From: Nitrososphaerales archaeon
Lineage (GTDB): Archaea > Thermoproteota > Nitrososphaeria > Nitrososphaerales > Gagatemarchaeaceae
NCBI GenBank assembly: GCA_030038395.1
Contig: JASHOZ010000013.1
Location: 1 to 53,473, forward strand
DNA length: 53,473 bases
Reading direction: 5' to 3'
Both the position numbers and the translations under genes were made by a program. A model generated the notes under the pieces. It searched no databases and had not been told where the DNA came from. It saw only the letters and a list, made by a program, of their open reading frames with translations. Below, piece after piece: positions 1 through 6,902 of this stretch. Each line of letters starts with the position of its first letter. The first letter of the stretch is position 1.

Positions 1-378
1 ATCTCCTACGGCATCAAGCAGGCGCTCCAGCAGAACGCGGGGAGGCGCGTAAGAGTCGTAACGGACGTCCTCTCTCCTCTTCTCGTCCTCAACCAGTCAG
101 ATGCGATGTTCAGCTACTGGACCCAGCTTCTCCAGGAGGTGAAGAACCACGACGCGGTCATTCTCGCGACCGGAGACGAGGAGATGCACACCTCGGCCGT
201 GATCGCGTCCATGGAGCAGCTCTTCGACGGGGTCATCGAGATGAAACTCTACGAGCAGGGGCTCACCGTTACGCCGCTGCTCAGAGTCAGGCAGATGCTG
301 GGGCAGCCCCCTCTCCCTGGCTGGTTCAGGTTCTCATTCGTGCGGGGAGTGATGGAGGTGGCGCCCAACGTCACTTGA
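1..378 (+). CDS. RecA/KaiC-like ATPase, C-terminal part (5' end outside window)
   Basis: The frame is open from base 1 and ends at TGA 376-378, giving 125 visible residues. The pattern VVTDVLSPLL (a beta strand ending in Asp, as in a Walker B region), then a helix, then AVILATGDEEMH and LFDGVIEMKLYEQG resembles the C-terminal half of archaeal RAD55/KaiC-like RecA-superfamily ATPases often annotated as signal-transduction ATPases. The Walker A region would lie upstream of the window, so the ATPase assignment is inference from the fold pattern. A perfect Shine-Dalgarno sequence for the next gene lies inside its last codons, so the two genes are probably co-translated. Confidence 0.6.
   Translation: MSYGIKQALQQNAGRRVRVVTDVLSPLLVLNQSDAMFSYWTQLLQEVKNHDAVILATGDEEMHTSAVIASMEQLFDGVIEMKLYEQGLTVTPLLRVRQMLGQPPLPGWFRFSFVRGVMEVAPNVT
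354..360 (+). promoter_or_regulatory. Shine-Dalgarno sequence that points to an ACG start
   Basis: GGAGGTG matches seven bases of the consensus complementary to the 3' end of archaeal 16S rRNA (GGAGGTGAT). The spacing of 7 nt to ACG 368 is optimal, while the spacing to GTG 404 (43 nt) is far too long. It lies inside the coding sequence of the upstream gene. Confidence 0.7.
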
Positions 379-1072
379 CGGCATCCTATACAACGCCTTC
401 TTTGTGGCTGCATCCGCCATCGCGTGTTACATAGCCTTCAAGGCGCTCAGCTTGAGGAAGGCCCTAGTCGACCACCCGTATCGTTCGAGGGCGCTTTGGA
501 CCGCCGTCGGCGCGCTCACTCTAGTTGGCTTCTCCATCGCGGGCTACACCGACGATGTCTTCGGTCAGGTAGCGTCGACCTACACGGCGGTAGTCGCCGA
601 AGCCACAGCATGGGGTTTCGTCTTCTTGGGCCTCTATGGATGGGTTGCGAGCAATGCCAACGTAGCGGTCGACGCTGACTTCTTCAACAGGGATGTCCTA
701 TTTTGGAAGAAGGGGGGAAACAAGGCCGCTCTAGCGATGATCGTTGGCGCCTTTGTGCTTGACAATCTGCCACCGTTCTGGTTCTCGCAGGCGAACCAGG
801 TCTACTATGACGCGGTCGCCACGGCCGGGGATGTTCTCCTCATCATCGTCATGGCATACGCAATCGTCGTGATCTCGATAACCTTCTTCCGCATCGTGGA
901 CAGGCGCATCAAGTCCTACACGCTCTGGGTCGCGCTCAGCATAGCGTCCATCCTCGCTTTCGGGTTCTCACCGGCTTTGCCGGGGGGCGTCTTCCTCGTG
1001 GCGTGGATGTATTGCATGTATAGAGCGGTAGGGGCGCTCGCCATTCGGACTAACAACCTCAACCTATCCTAG
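368..1072 (+). CDS. Polytopic membrane protein of unknown function, probable ACG start
   Basis: I do not recognise the family. The protein has about six or seven hydrophobic segments with short basic loops (for example KALSLRKALVDHPYRSR and RIVDRRIKSYT), so it is an integral membrane protein. The first conventional start is GTG 404, but that would begin inside the first membrane helix. The same frame runs upstream through an ACG at 368, giving MSLDGILYNAFF before the helix. GGAGGTG at 354-360, a perfect match to the archaeal anti-SD, sits 7 nt before this ACG. The gene would overlap the upstream ATPase gene by 11 bp, suggesting coupling and a functional partnership. Length from ACG is 234 aa. 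Confidence 0.65.
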   Translation, partial: TSLDGILYNAFFVAASAIACYIAFKALSLRKALVDHPYRSRALWTAVGALTLVGFSIAGYTDDVFGQVASTYTAVVAEATAWGFVFLGLYGWVASNANVAVDADFFNRDVLFWKKGGNKAALAMIVGAFVLDNLPPFWFSQANQVYYDAVATAGDVLLIIVMAYAIVVISITFFRIVDRRIKSYTLWVALSIASILAFGFSPALPGGVFLVAWMYCMYRAVGALAIRTNNLNLS

Positions 1073-1297
1073 CGGGTGACTCGAGTCGGTAGCCGTCTGA
1101 GGCAGGAGCAAGAAGCACGGGGGCTCGGGCCGGATTGAGTTCCCACAGCTCCGGTGGATGGGTTCATGTCAGGTTCAGGCGGACGGCAGCGTTTGGTCGA
1201 GGCACTCATCAAGAAGGTGGCGGTGATAACGCAGCGCCCCTGAGCATCCGTCCACCTCTGGCGGTACGACCGCGCACGAGTCCGTCCTCAGGTAGGG

Positions 1298-1395
1298 TGC
1301 GGTCGCCGGGATTTGAACCCGGGTTACAAGCTTGGAGGGCTTGTGTCCTAGACCAGTCTGTCCCCTAGCTTCATCGAGGTCTGGACGACGACCGC
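1298..1395 (-). tRNA. tRNA-Gly(UCC) with a 23-nt intron in the D loop
   Basis: On the minus strand: acceptor GCGGTCG/CGACCGC, TC at 8-9, D stem GTCC/GGAC, anticodon stem CAAGC/GCTTG, loop CCTCCAA with anticodon TCC (1336-1334), variable TAAC, T arm CCGGG-TTCAAAT-CCCGG, discriminator A at 1298. The D loop is 34 nt instead of 11. Removing 23 nt (about 1358-1380, with 2-3 nt ambiguity because AGAC is repeated at both edges) leaves a normal loop, AGACTGGTCTA. I therefore read this as a short intron in the D loop, a non-canonical position. Position 33 is C (base 1337) instead of the near-universal U. Confidence 0.85.
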
Positions 1396-1423
1396 ACGGA
1401 GTCTCGAGCGCTCGCCACGCCTT

Positions 1424-2101
1424 TTAATGGTTGATTCCGGCCGCGGCCTTTTCGACTTCGTAGACCACCCTCGACGCCACGACGTGAGCTTCGAGCGGCC
1501 TGGGGTGGACCCTGACCAACTCGTCGACGAGCGAAAGCGTCGGGCGCGAAAAGTGGCCGTGGGGGAACCCTCCGATGATCACGCATGGGTCCGTGCATGC
1601 GACGACCGACGCCGACAACTTGTCCAAGTTCGTCTGCTTCCCCTGCGTCGAGAGGCCGAACGCCCTGTCGGGAGCTATCACCTCTCGTACGAGCCTGTCA
1701 ATCCTCATGCTATGCGACCTTACGAGCCCCTCCCCAGACCCCCCGGCGAGAACCTTCTCGACGAGCCCCCTGAACCGAAAGTAGCTCTTCGGGATGCGCG
1801 TCTTCTCCGCGATTTCGAGGACTACGTCCTGGTTCGTGTGCACGAACACCTTCACCCTCCCGTCAAGGTACAGAGGAGCCCCAGTGACGCTCAGCAGGGT
1901 GACGTGCACGAGGTCCGGCCTCCCTCTCTTTTCGGAGTCCTTCAGCTTCCCCATCACCGAGTGGTGAAGGCTTCTGTCCAGCAGTATTCGTGACCCTTCC
2001 ACCCCGCGCCTCCGCGCGTCTGACACGATGGCCGGGCTCCTAAGAAGCTCCCTCGGGACGAGCTCGATGGCCGATTCTGCCATCACGAGGTTCAGCTTCA
2101 T
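1424..2101 (-). CDS. nep1: rRNA pseudouridine N1-methyltransferase Nep1/Emg1
   Basis: SPOUT-class methyltransferase that methylates N1 of a pseudouridine in helix 35 of 16S rRNA during small-subunit assembly. Diagnostic stretches are LNLVMAESAIELVP at the N terminus, ILLDRSLHHSVM, RGRPDLVHVTLLS, the VFVHTNQD segment with RIPKSYFRFRGLVEK, and a C-terminal cofactor-knot region with CVIIGGFPHGHFS. 225 aa is a normal length. The ATG at 2101 lies 26 bp from the centre of a TATA element at 2122-2133 that also faces the divergent rpp21 gene, so the transcript is probably leaderless. Confidence 0.95.
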   Translation of the reverse strand: MKLNLVMAESAIELVPRELLRSPAIVSDARRRGVEGSRILLDRSLHHSVMGKLKDSEKRGRPDLVHVTLLSVTGAPLYLDGRVKVFVHTNQDVVLEIAEKTRIPKSYFRFRGLVEKVLAGGSGEGLVRSHSMRIDRLVREVIAPDRAFGLSTQGKQTNLDKLSASVVACTDPCVIIGGFPHGHFSRPTLSLVDELVRVHPRPLEAHVVASRVVYEVEKAAAGINH

Positions 2102-2121
2102 GTGCCACCGGCGGGGCGCGC

Positions 2122-2133
2122 ATGGTTAAGACC
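2122..2133. promoter_or_regulatory. Single near-palindromic TATA box between nep1 and rpp21
   Basis: The element TGGTTAAGACCT is nearly its own reverse complement (GGTTAAGACC versus GGTCTTAACC). Its centre (2127.5) is exactly midway between the nep1 start (2101, minus) and the rpp21 start (2154, plus), at the roughly 26-bp distance expected between an archaeal TATA box and the start site. No other TATA-like sequence lies in the 52-bp gap, so one element probably drives both leaderless transcripts. Confidence 0.6.
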
Positions 2134-2153
2134 TTCGCCGCAGGGCTCAGGAC

Positions 2154-2501
2154 GTGAAGGGGAGGAGGGCTGCCAGAGAGGAGGCTACGGCGACCGCGAG
2201 GAGGCTCTTGGAGTCCGCAGTCGCCCACGCGGCGGAGAACCTCGAGTCAAGCAGGGCCAGTGCCGAACTTGCCAGGAAGGTCAGACTGAGATTCAACATA
2301 CGCCTCGGCGATGACCTGAAGAGGTACACATGCCGCGGCTGCAAGGGTCTGATCGTCCCCGGGGTGAACGCAAGGGTGAGGCTAGGGCACGGCGACCCCC
2401 CGGCCATCCGCATCACATGCGCCGAATGCGGCCGCGTAAATCGCAAAATACTGGGTAGGCCTTATATACGCTCAGGCAAGGTCGGAAAACCCGATTCGTG
2501 A
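2154..2501 (+). CDS. rnp4: Ribonuclease P protein component 4 (Rpp21/Rpr2)
   Basis: Protein subunit of archaeal RNase P, which removes 5' leaders from pre-tRNAs. The protein has a basic N-terminal helix pair (LARKVRLRFNIRLGDDLKRY) followed by a zinc ribbon with cysteine pairs CRGC and CAEC, typical of the Rpr2/Rpp21/Snm1 family, and is 115 aa as expected. The GTG start is predicted to be leaderless from the shared TATA box at 2122-2133. It is the first gene of a plus-strand run leading into S19e 4 nt downstream. Confidence 0.92.
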   Translation: MKGRRAAREEATATARRLLESAVAHAAENLESSRASAELARKVRLRFNIRLGDDLKRYTCRGCKGLIVPGVNARVRLGHGDPPAIRITCAECGRVNRKILGRPYIRSGKVGKPDS

Positions 2502-2505
2502 GACA

Positions 2506-2958
2506 ATGGTCAACGCGCGCGATGTCCCATCGGACAGGCTCATAGGCGCCCTGGCGACGCGCGTCAGGGAGCTCCCCCAGGTCAAGGAGCCCGATTGGGC
2601 GCGCTACGTGAAGACGGGCTCTCACGCCGAGAGACCTCCGGCGGACTCGGCGTGGTGGTACACGAGGGCCGCGTCAGTCCTCAGGAAGCTCTACCTCCAC
2701 GGGCCGGTCGGGCTCAGCGACCTAGAGCGCGCTTACGGGGGGTCGAAGGCGCTCGCGTACTTCCCCAAGCACCACAGGGATGCCGCAGGCTCCCCGATCC
2801 GCAAGGTGCTGGCGCAGCTGGAGCAGGCCGAGCTCGTCACCAAGACCCCGAAGGGACGCATCCTGACCCCAAAGGGGCGCGCGATGCTGGACAAGGCGAG
2901 CAGTGAGATATTCGCGACGATAAGCGGTGCCGACAAGTCGCTCGCGAGGTACGGCTAG
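2506..2958 (+). CDS. rps19e: Small ribosomal subunit protein eS19
   Basis: Archaeal/eukaryotic S19e, a winged-helix-like protein of the 30S head. Recognisable features are the start MVNARDVPSDRLIGALA, the WARYVKTGSHAERPP motif, WWYTRAASVLRKLYLHGPVG and GSPIRKVLAQLEQAELV. 150 aa is standard. The stop codon overlaps a GTG of the following PDCD5-like gene by one base, so S19e, PDCD5, L39e, L31e and aIF6 form a tight translation operon. Confidence 0.97.
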   Translation: MVNARDVPSDRLIGALATRVRELPQVKEPDWARYVKTGSHAERPPADSAWWYTRAASVLRKLYLHGPVGLSDLERAYGGSKALAYFPKHHRDAAGSPIRKVLAQLEQAELVTKTPKGRILTPKGRAMLDKASSEIFATISGADKSLARYG

Positions 2959-2960
2959 TG

Positions 2961-3236
2961 ATGTCCGAACCTTCTCAGAGGCCTCCGGACCGCGAGGTCG
3001 CCGAGAAGAAGGCGATGAGAGAGGGCGTCCTGAGGATGGCGCTGACCTCGGAGGCGAGGCAGAGGCTCGCCAACGTCAGGATGGTGAAGCCTGAGCTCGC
3101 CTCTTCCATCGAGGAGTACATCATACAGCTGGCATCGAGCGGGAGGCTCAAGGGCGCGATCGATGACGAACAGCTCAAGCAGATGCTGATCGCGCTGCAA
3201 GGCAAGAAGCGCGACATAACCATCAGGAGGGCCTGA
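2961..3236 (+). CDS. PDCD5-family DNA-binding protein
   Basis: Small helical protein of the archaeal/eukaryotic PDCD5 family, annotated as DNA-binding in archaea, with an uncertain cellular role. The conserved core is REGVLRMALTSEARQRLANV, followed by KPELASSIEEYIIQLA and a basic tail KKRDITIRRA. An ATG at 2961 or a GTG at 2958 (overlapping the S19e stop) could start translation; they differ by one residue. It is co-transcribed with ribosomal protein genes, as in most archaea. Confidence 0.93.
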   Translation: MSEPSQRPPDREVAEKKAMREGVLRMALTSEARQRLANVRMVKPELASSIEEYIIQLASSGRLKGAIDDEQLKQMLIALQGKKRDITIRRA

Positions 3237-3237
3237 A

Positions 3238-3396
3238 ATGGCCAGGGTCAAGGACACGTCAAAGAAGAACAGGCTGCTGAAGGCGAACAGGAGGGCGAAG
3301 TCGGTGCCCACCTGGGTCATCGCGAAGACCAACCGGCACGTGCGGTCGAACCCGCAGAGAAGGAACTGGCGGCAACGGAAGATGAAGCTGAAGTGA
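3238..3396 (+). CDS. rpl39e: Large ribosomal subunit protein eL39
   Basis: 52-residue basic protein that begins two bases after the PDCD5 stop. The sequence MARVKDTSKKNRLLKANRR, then SVPTWVIAKTN and a C terminus rich in Arg/Trp (RRNWRQRKMKLK) is the L39e signature. L39e lines the peptide exit tunnel of the large subunit. Its neighbours L31e and aIF6 follow in the common archaeal order. Confidence 0.96.
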   Translation: MARVKDTSKKNRLLKANRRAKSVPTWVIAKTNRHVRSNPQRRNWRQRKMKLK

Positions 3397-3402
3397 TAGC
3401 AC

Positions 3403-3696
3403 ATGTCTGACGAAGAGGAAAAGGTGGAGGAGCTGTCGAGGACCTACATGGTTCCGCTGGGGCTGGCCTACGAGGCTCCCCCGTACCGGAGGTCCAAGGT
3501 CGCGATACGCATCATCAGGGAGTTCGCCACCAGGCACATGAAGGCAACCGAGGTCAGCATATCCGAAGAGGTCAACGAGGAGATCTGGGCACGGGGGATC
3601 AAGAGCCCTCCAAGGCGGATCAGAGTCGACATGAAGAGAGACGAGGACGGCATCGTCTCAGTGAAGCTCCCAGCAGAGAAGGAGCAAGCGCCGTGA
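3403..3696 (+). CDS. rpl31e: Large ribosomal subunit protein eL31
   Basis: L31e, positioned next to the tunnel exit. It is 97 aa with the family pattern LSRTYMVPL, then PPYRRSKVAIRIIREFATRHMKA, VSISEEVNEEIWARG and the basic PPRRIRVDMKRDEDG segment. The gene lies 6 nt after L39e and 4 nt before aIF6. An acidic N-terminal leader (MSDEEEKVEE) precedes the core fold. Confidence 0.96.
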   Translation: MSDEEEKVEELSRTYMVPLGLAYEAPPYRRSKVAIRIIREFATRHMKATEVSISEEVNEEIWARGIKSPPRRIRVDMKRDEDGIVSVKLPAEKEQAP

Positions 3697-3700
3697 GCGG

Positions 3701-4366
3701 ATGGGTCTCCATCTTCTCGACATCTACAGGAGCCCAAACATCGGCATCTTCGTGAAGGCCAACGACAGGTTCATCCTTGTCCCCAAGGGTCTCGCAGAGA
3801 CCAAGACGCAGAAGCTCTCCAGCGACCTCGCGGTGACCGCCGTCCCCGCGTCGATCGCCGAGTCAAGGCTGCTCGGGCCGCTCGTGGCGATGAACAACAA
3901 CGGCGTCCTCACGTCGAGGCTCGCGGAGTCGACGGAGCTCGCGGAGATAAGCAGGGCTACAGGGCTCCCCGCCGCGGCGCTCAACTCGAGATTCACTGCG
4001 GTCGGCAACCTGATCGCCGCGAACGACAGGTTCGCCGTAGTCTCGCCGCTCCTGGACGCGGCGGCCGTACGACAGGTGAGAGATGTCCTCGGGACGGAGA
4101 CCGAGTCGATGGGGATTGACGAGTACACGCAGGTGGGCGCCCTGATTGTGGCCACTAACCGGGGAGCCGCCGTCTACCCCGGGCTTGCAGAGACGGAGGT
4201 CGGAAGGATCGGGAGCCTCTTCGGGGTGAGCGCCGGCCCCACATCCGTCAACAGAGGGGTCCCATACATCGCGTCCGGCATCGTCGCGAACTCCTCTAAC
4301 GCCGTCGCAGGGAACCAGACGACTGGGCCTGAGCTTGTCTTTATAACAAAGGCTCTGAGCGTCTGA
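3701..4366 (+). CDS. eif6: Translation initiation factor aIF6
   Basis: Anti-association factor that binds the large subunit at L14/L24e and prevents premature subunit joining. The five-fold pentein repeat shows as recurring strands and loops: NIGIFVKANDRFILVP, VAMNNNGVLTS, VGNLIAANDRFAVVS, VGALIVATNRGAAVYP, IASGIVANSSNAVAG. 221 aa is standard. In many archaea the L18Ae (LX) gene sits between aif6 and prefoldin alpha. Here only 17 bp separate them and LX is absent. Confidence 0.96.
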   Translation: MGLHLLDIYRSPNIGIFVKANDRFILVPKGLAETKTQKLSSDLAVTAVPASIAESRLLGPLVAMNNNGVLTSRLAESTELAEISRATGLPAAALNSRFTAVGNLIAANDRFAVVSPLLDAAAVRQVRDVLGTETESMGIDEYTQVGALIVATNRGAAVYPGLAETEVGRIGSLFGVSAGPTSVNRGVPYIASGIVANSSNAVAGNQTTGPELVFITKALSV

Positions 4367-4383
4367 AAAGCCTGGTCGCCCGC

Positions 4384-4812
4384 ATGAGCAAGCAGCCAAC
4401 CGAGGAAGACGCCGTGAACGCCCTCGTGGTCGAAGTCAGGGTGCTGGAGAGCACGTACAACGAGCTGAGCGCGCGCCAGAACATGCTCGAACGTGCCCTG
4501 GTCGAGAACCACGCCGCGCTCGACGCGCTGAACGGGCTCGAGGGTCCGCAGGAGGAGGTGCTGATGCAGATCGGCGGAGGGGCGATGCTCCGCTCCAAGC
4601 CGCCGACGACCGATAGCGTGCTTGTCGGGATAGGGGCCAATGTCGTGATAGAAAAGCCGAAGTCAGAGGCGGTCGCCATCCTCGAGAACAGGAGCAGAGA
4701 CGTCGAGAAGACCATCATGTCGATAGCCGGCCAGCGGAACGAGATCGCGCAGAGGCTGGAGTCGGACCGGCAGGCTCTGAACTCCGTGGTCTCGCGCCAG
4801 AACGCGGGGTGA
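4384..4812 (+). CDS. pfdA: Prefoldin alpha subunit
   Basis: Co-chaperone subunit that forms the alpha2-beta4 jellyfish-shaped hexamer delivering unfolded proteins to the thermosome. The 142-aa protein has N- and C-terminal coiled-coil helices (roughly 10-55 and 95-138) and a central beta hairpin with MLRSKPPTTDSVLVGIGANVVIEK, typical of the alpha class. Its last codons and stop form GGGGTGA, which probably also serves as Shine-Dalgarno for ftsY 6 nt downstream. Confidence 0.93.
   Translation: MSKQPTEEDAVNALVVEVRVLESTYNELSARQNMLERALVENHAALDALNGLEGPQEEVLMQIGGGAMLRSKPPTTDSVLVGIGANVVIEKPKSEAVAILENRSRDVEKTIMSIAGQRNEIAQRLESDRQALNSVVSRQNAG
4806..4812 (+). promoter_or_regulatory. Shine-Dalgarno sequence for ftsY, supporting a CTG start
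   Basis: GGGGTGA includes the stop codon of pfdA and pairs well with the anti-SD core (GGTGA). It lies 6 nt upstream of CTG 4819 in the ftsY frame. There is no ATG, GTG or TTG in that frame between the pfdA stop and GTG 4903, which is inside conserved sequence. Confidence 0.6.
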
Positions 4813-4818
4813 CCTTCG

Positions 4819-5745
4819 CTGTTCGAAAGACTGAAGGCGGCGTTCTCCGCCGTCACCAGCGCCGTCAGGGAGAAGTCTCTCGCAGGGGACGACCTCGACC
4901 GCGTGGCCCTCGACTTCCAACTGGCGCTGACGGAGAGCGACGTAGCCCAGACCGTCGCCGCCGCGCTGACCGACGAGGTCCAGAAGAGCTTGACGGGCAC
5001 GAAGATCGACAGGTCGACCGACCCCGCAGAGGTCGTGGGGGAACGACTCGCGACCGCACTTGAGGAGGCATTCCGGAAGGCCGGAAGCGTCGATCTCCTC
5101 GCCAACGTGCGCGAGAAGAAGCAGACGGGAGAACCATACGTCATCCTCTTTCTGGGCATCAATGGGACCGGGAAGACGACCACGATCTCTAAGATGGCCA
5201 GCTATCTGAAGAAGAACAGCCTGACCGTCGTCTGCGCCGCCGGGGACACGCACAGGCCAGGAGCCATCGAGCAACTGACGGAGCACGCCGACAGGCTGTC
5301 ACTCAAGGTGATATCCCAGCGGTACGGCGCCGACCCCGCCGCGGTGGGACGAGACGGTATCCTGTATGCGAAGGCGCACCACGTCGACTGTCTTCTCATC
5401 GACACCGCGGGGAGGATGCAGACCAACCAGAACCTGATGGAGGAGATGGCGAAGATAGTCAGGGTCGTCAGACCAGACTTCAAGATGTTCGTCGCCGACG
5501 CCCTCACAGGCAACGACGCGGTCTCACAAGCCGAGCTCTTCAACCAGCACGTCGGCTTCGACGGCGTCACGCTCACGAAGGCCGACGCGGACGCGCGCGG
5601 GGGGGCCGCACTGTCCATAGTGTATTCGACCGGGAAGCCTGTCATGTTCCTCGGCGTAGGTCAGGGGTACGACGACCTCGTGCCATTCGACTCCAAGAGG
5701 TTCCTCGGGTCGCTGCTGCAGCCGGGCCGGGGAGCCGCCGGCTGA
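4819..5745 (+). CDS. ftsY: Signal recognition particle receptor FtsY, probable CTG start
   Basis: SRP-family GTPase that docks SRP-ribosome complexes at the membrane. G-domain motifs: GINGTGKTTTISK (P loop), the DTHRPGA insertion-box segment, DTAGR (G3), TKADAD (G4), and a C terminus with FLGVGQGYDDLVPFD. The N domain (LFERLKAAFSAVTSAV) is encoded upstream of the first conventional start (GTG 4903), so translation must begin near 4819, where CTG follows a good Shine-Dalgarno. From CTG the protein is 308 aa, a normal archaeal FtsY without an acidic A domain. It is convergent with dtd2. Confidence 0.92.
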   Translation: MFERLKAAFSAVTSAVREKSLAGDDLDRVALDFQLALTESDVAQTVAAALTDEVQKSLTGTKIDRSTDPAEVVGERLATALEEAFRKAGSVDLLANVREKKQTGEPYVILFLGINGTGKTTTISKMASYLKKNSLTVVCAAGDTHRPGAIEQLTEHADRLSLKVISQRYGADPAAVGRDGILYAKAHHVDCLLIDTAGRMQTNQNLMEEMAKIVRVVRPDFKMFVADALTGNDAVSQAELFNQHVGFDGVTLTKADADARGGAALSIVYSTGKPVMFLGVGQGYDDLVPFDSKRFLGSLLQPGRGAAG

Positions 5746-5762
5746 GTGGGCTCAGAACGGAT

Positions 5763-6590
5763 TTAGACTCGAATCACTTCCAGGCCGAACTGGGCCGCCA
5801 GGCTCAGTATCTTCTCCTTATGCGCCCCCATGCCCTTCCAGTCGAGAAGTGCGTACCTGACGGGGGCCGCCGTCCGCTGTATCATCTGCCCCACCATCCT
5901 CTCGTCTACGTGCTCGAGGGCATGCTTCGGCGCTATGAACGAAACGGCAATGTCTCCCTCGACGACCATCCTTGTTAGCCTGTCCGGGTAGTGAGTCCCG
6001 CCGAACGCAATCCCTGCCTTCTCCCAGAAGACCCTCTCGGTCAGGCTTTCCACCAGGGCCTCGCAGATCACGGCCGCCGCCGCCGCGTCCTTCCAGTACC
6101 TCTCTGACGAACCGAGTTCCACAAACAGGACGGGCTTCTGGAGCGAGGTCGGTCCATGATGTGTCGCCTCCAGCGTGACTTCATATCCACCGATCCTTTC
6201 CTTCCTCCTGGCCAGGGAAATCAGATAGTTCTTCAGCAGGGACGGGTCGGACCTTCCGAGCTCGCTCGGCGCACCCCCGAACCTCGCCTCGCCGGAGAAG
6301 TTGCCCGTCGTGTGCGCGGTGAGCGAGGCAACCCCCGACTCCGCGCTGTGGCGCGAGAGGAAGATGTACGACGTGGGGTTGAAGAGCGCGTCTAGGTCGG
6401 GAGGAGAGACTATCGCCCCTTCGAACGACGCCAGAAGAAGGGAGCCCTTCTGGTAGACCGGCCTGCCGGCGAGGTTAACGCCAGTCGACAGAAATCCCTG
6501 GCTCTCAATCATCGCCCGGGCGAGCGTCCTGGAGGCGACGTCCGATACTGATGAAACGATTACTGTGGCAGGCTCTCCGCTCGGGCCCAC
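5763..6590 (-). CDS. dtd2: D-aminoacyl-tRNA deacylase DTD2 (GEK1 type)
   Basis: Hydrolyses D-amino acids mischarged on tRNAs; this is the archaeal/plant enzyme class. Signature stretches: IFLSRHSAESG, LTAHTTGNFS, EATHHGPTSLQKPVLFVELGS, GIAFGGTHYPDRLT and KHALEHVDERM. 275 aa is normal. The GTG start at 6590 is about 26 bp from TGTTATAGG (6612-6620 on the minus strand), so the message is probably leaderless. Confidence 0.94.
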   Translation of the reverse strand: MGPSGEPATVIVSSVSDVASRTLARAMIESQGFLSTGVNLAGRPVYQKGSLLLASFEGAIVSPPDLDALFNPTSYIFLSRHSAESGVASLTAHTTGNFSGEARFGGAPSELGRSDPSLLKNYLISLARRKERIGGYEVTLEATHHGPTSLQKPVLFVELGSSERYWKDAAAAAVICEALVESLTERVFWEKAGIAFGGTHYPDRLTRMVVEGDIAVSFIAPKHALEHVDERMVGQMIQRTAAPVRYALLDWKGMGAHKEKILSLAAQFGLEVIRV

Positions 6591-6673
6591 GGTGCGGCGT
6601 CCGGCATGGGCACCTATAACAGTGAGTCGACTAACGCCTATTAACCTCTCGCGCGGGTCGAAACCGACAGGGC

Positions 6674-6841
6674 ATGGGATTCAGAGACTTCCTCTCATCA
6701 GCGGCCACCATCTTCCGGCTGGCCCATAAGAGCGACAGGGACGAGTTCATGCTCTATCTCAAACTGGTCACGCTCGGCGTCTGCGTCGTCGGCGTCATCG
6801 GCTTCCTGATCAAGCTGATCGGCGACATATTCTTCGGCTAG
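6674..6841 (+). CDS. secE: Preprotein translocase subunit SecE (Sss1/Sec61 gamma)
   Basis: 55-aa protein MGFRDFLSSAATIFRLAHKS, then KSDRDEFMLYLKLVTLGVCVVGVIGFLIKLI and GDIFFG. It has the archaeal SecE layout: an amphipathic helix, a conserved RDEF hinge and one transmembrane helix. Its position directly before the Spt5 (NusG) gene is conserved across archaea and bacteria. A TATA-like CTATTAAC at 6637-6644 would start transcription about 10 nt before the ATG. Confidence 0.95.
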   Translation: MGFRDFLSSAATIFRLAHKSDRDEFMLYLKLVTLGVCVVGVIGFLIKLIGDIFFG

Positions 6842-6902
6842 CCCCGCGCCGTGAGAGTAAGGTTATTAGACCAACGACGGCGGACAGGCGAAGGCATCCG
6901 TT

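Noticed and set aside
1135-1368. 77-residue plus-strand ORF
   Set aside because: It runs through the tRNA-Gly gene and has low-complexity composition typical of shadow frames in GC-rich DNA.
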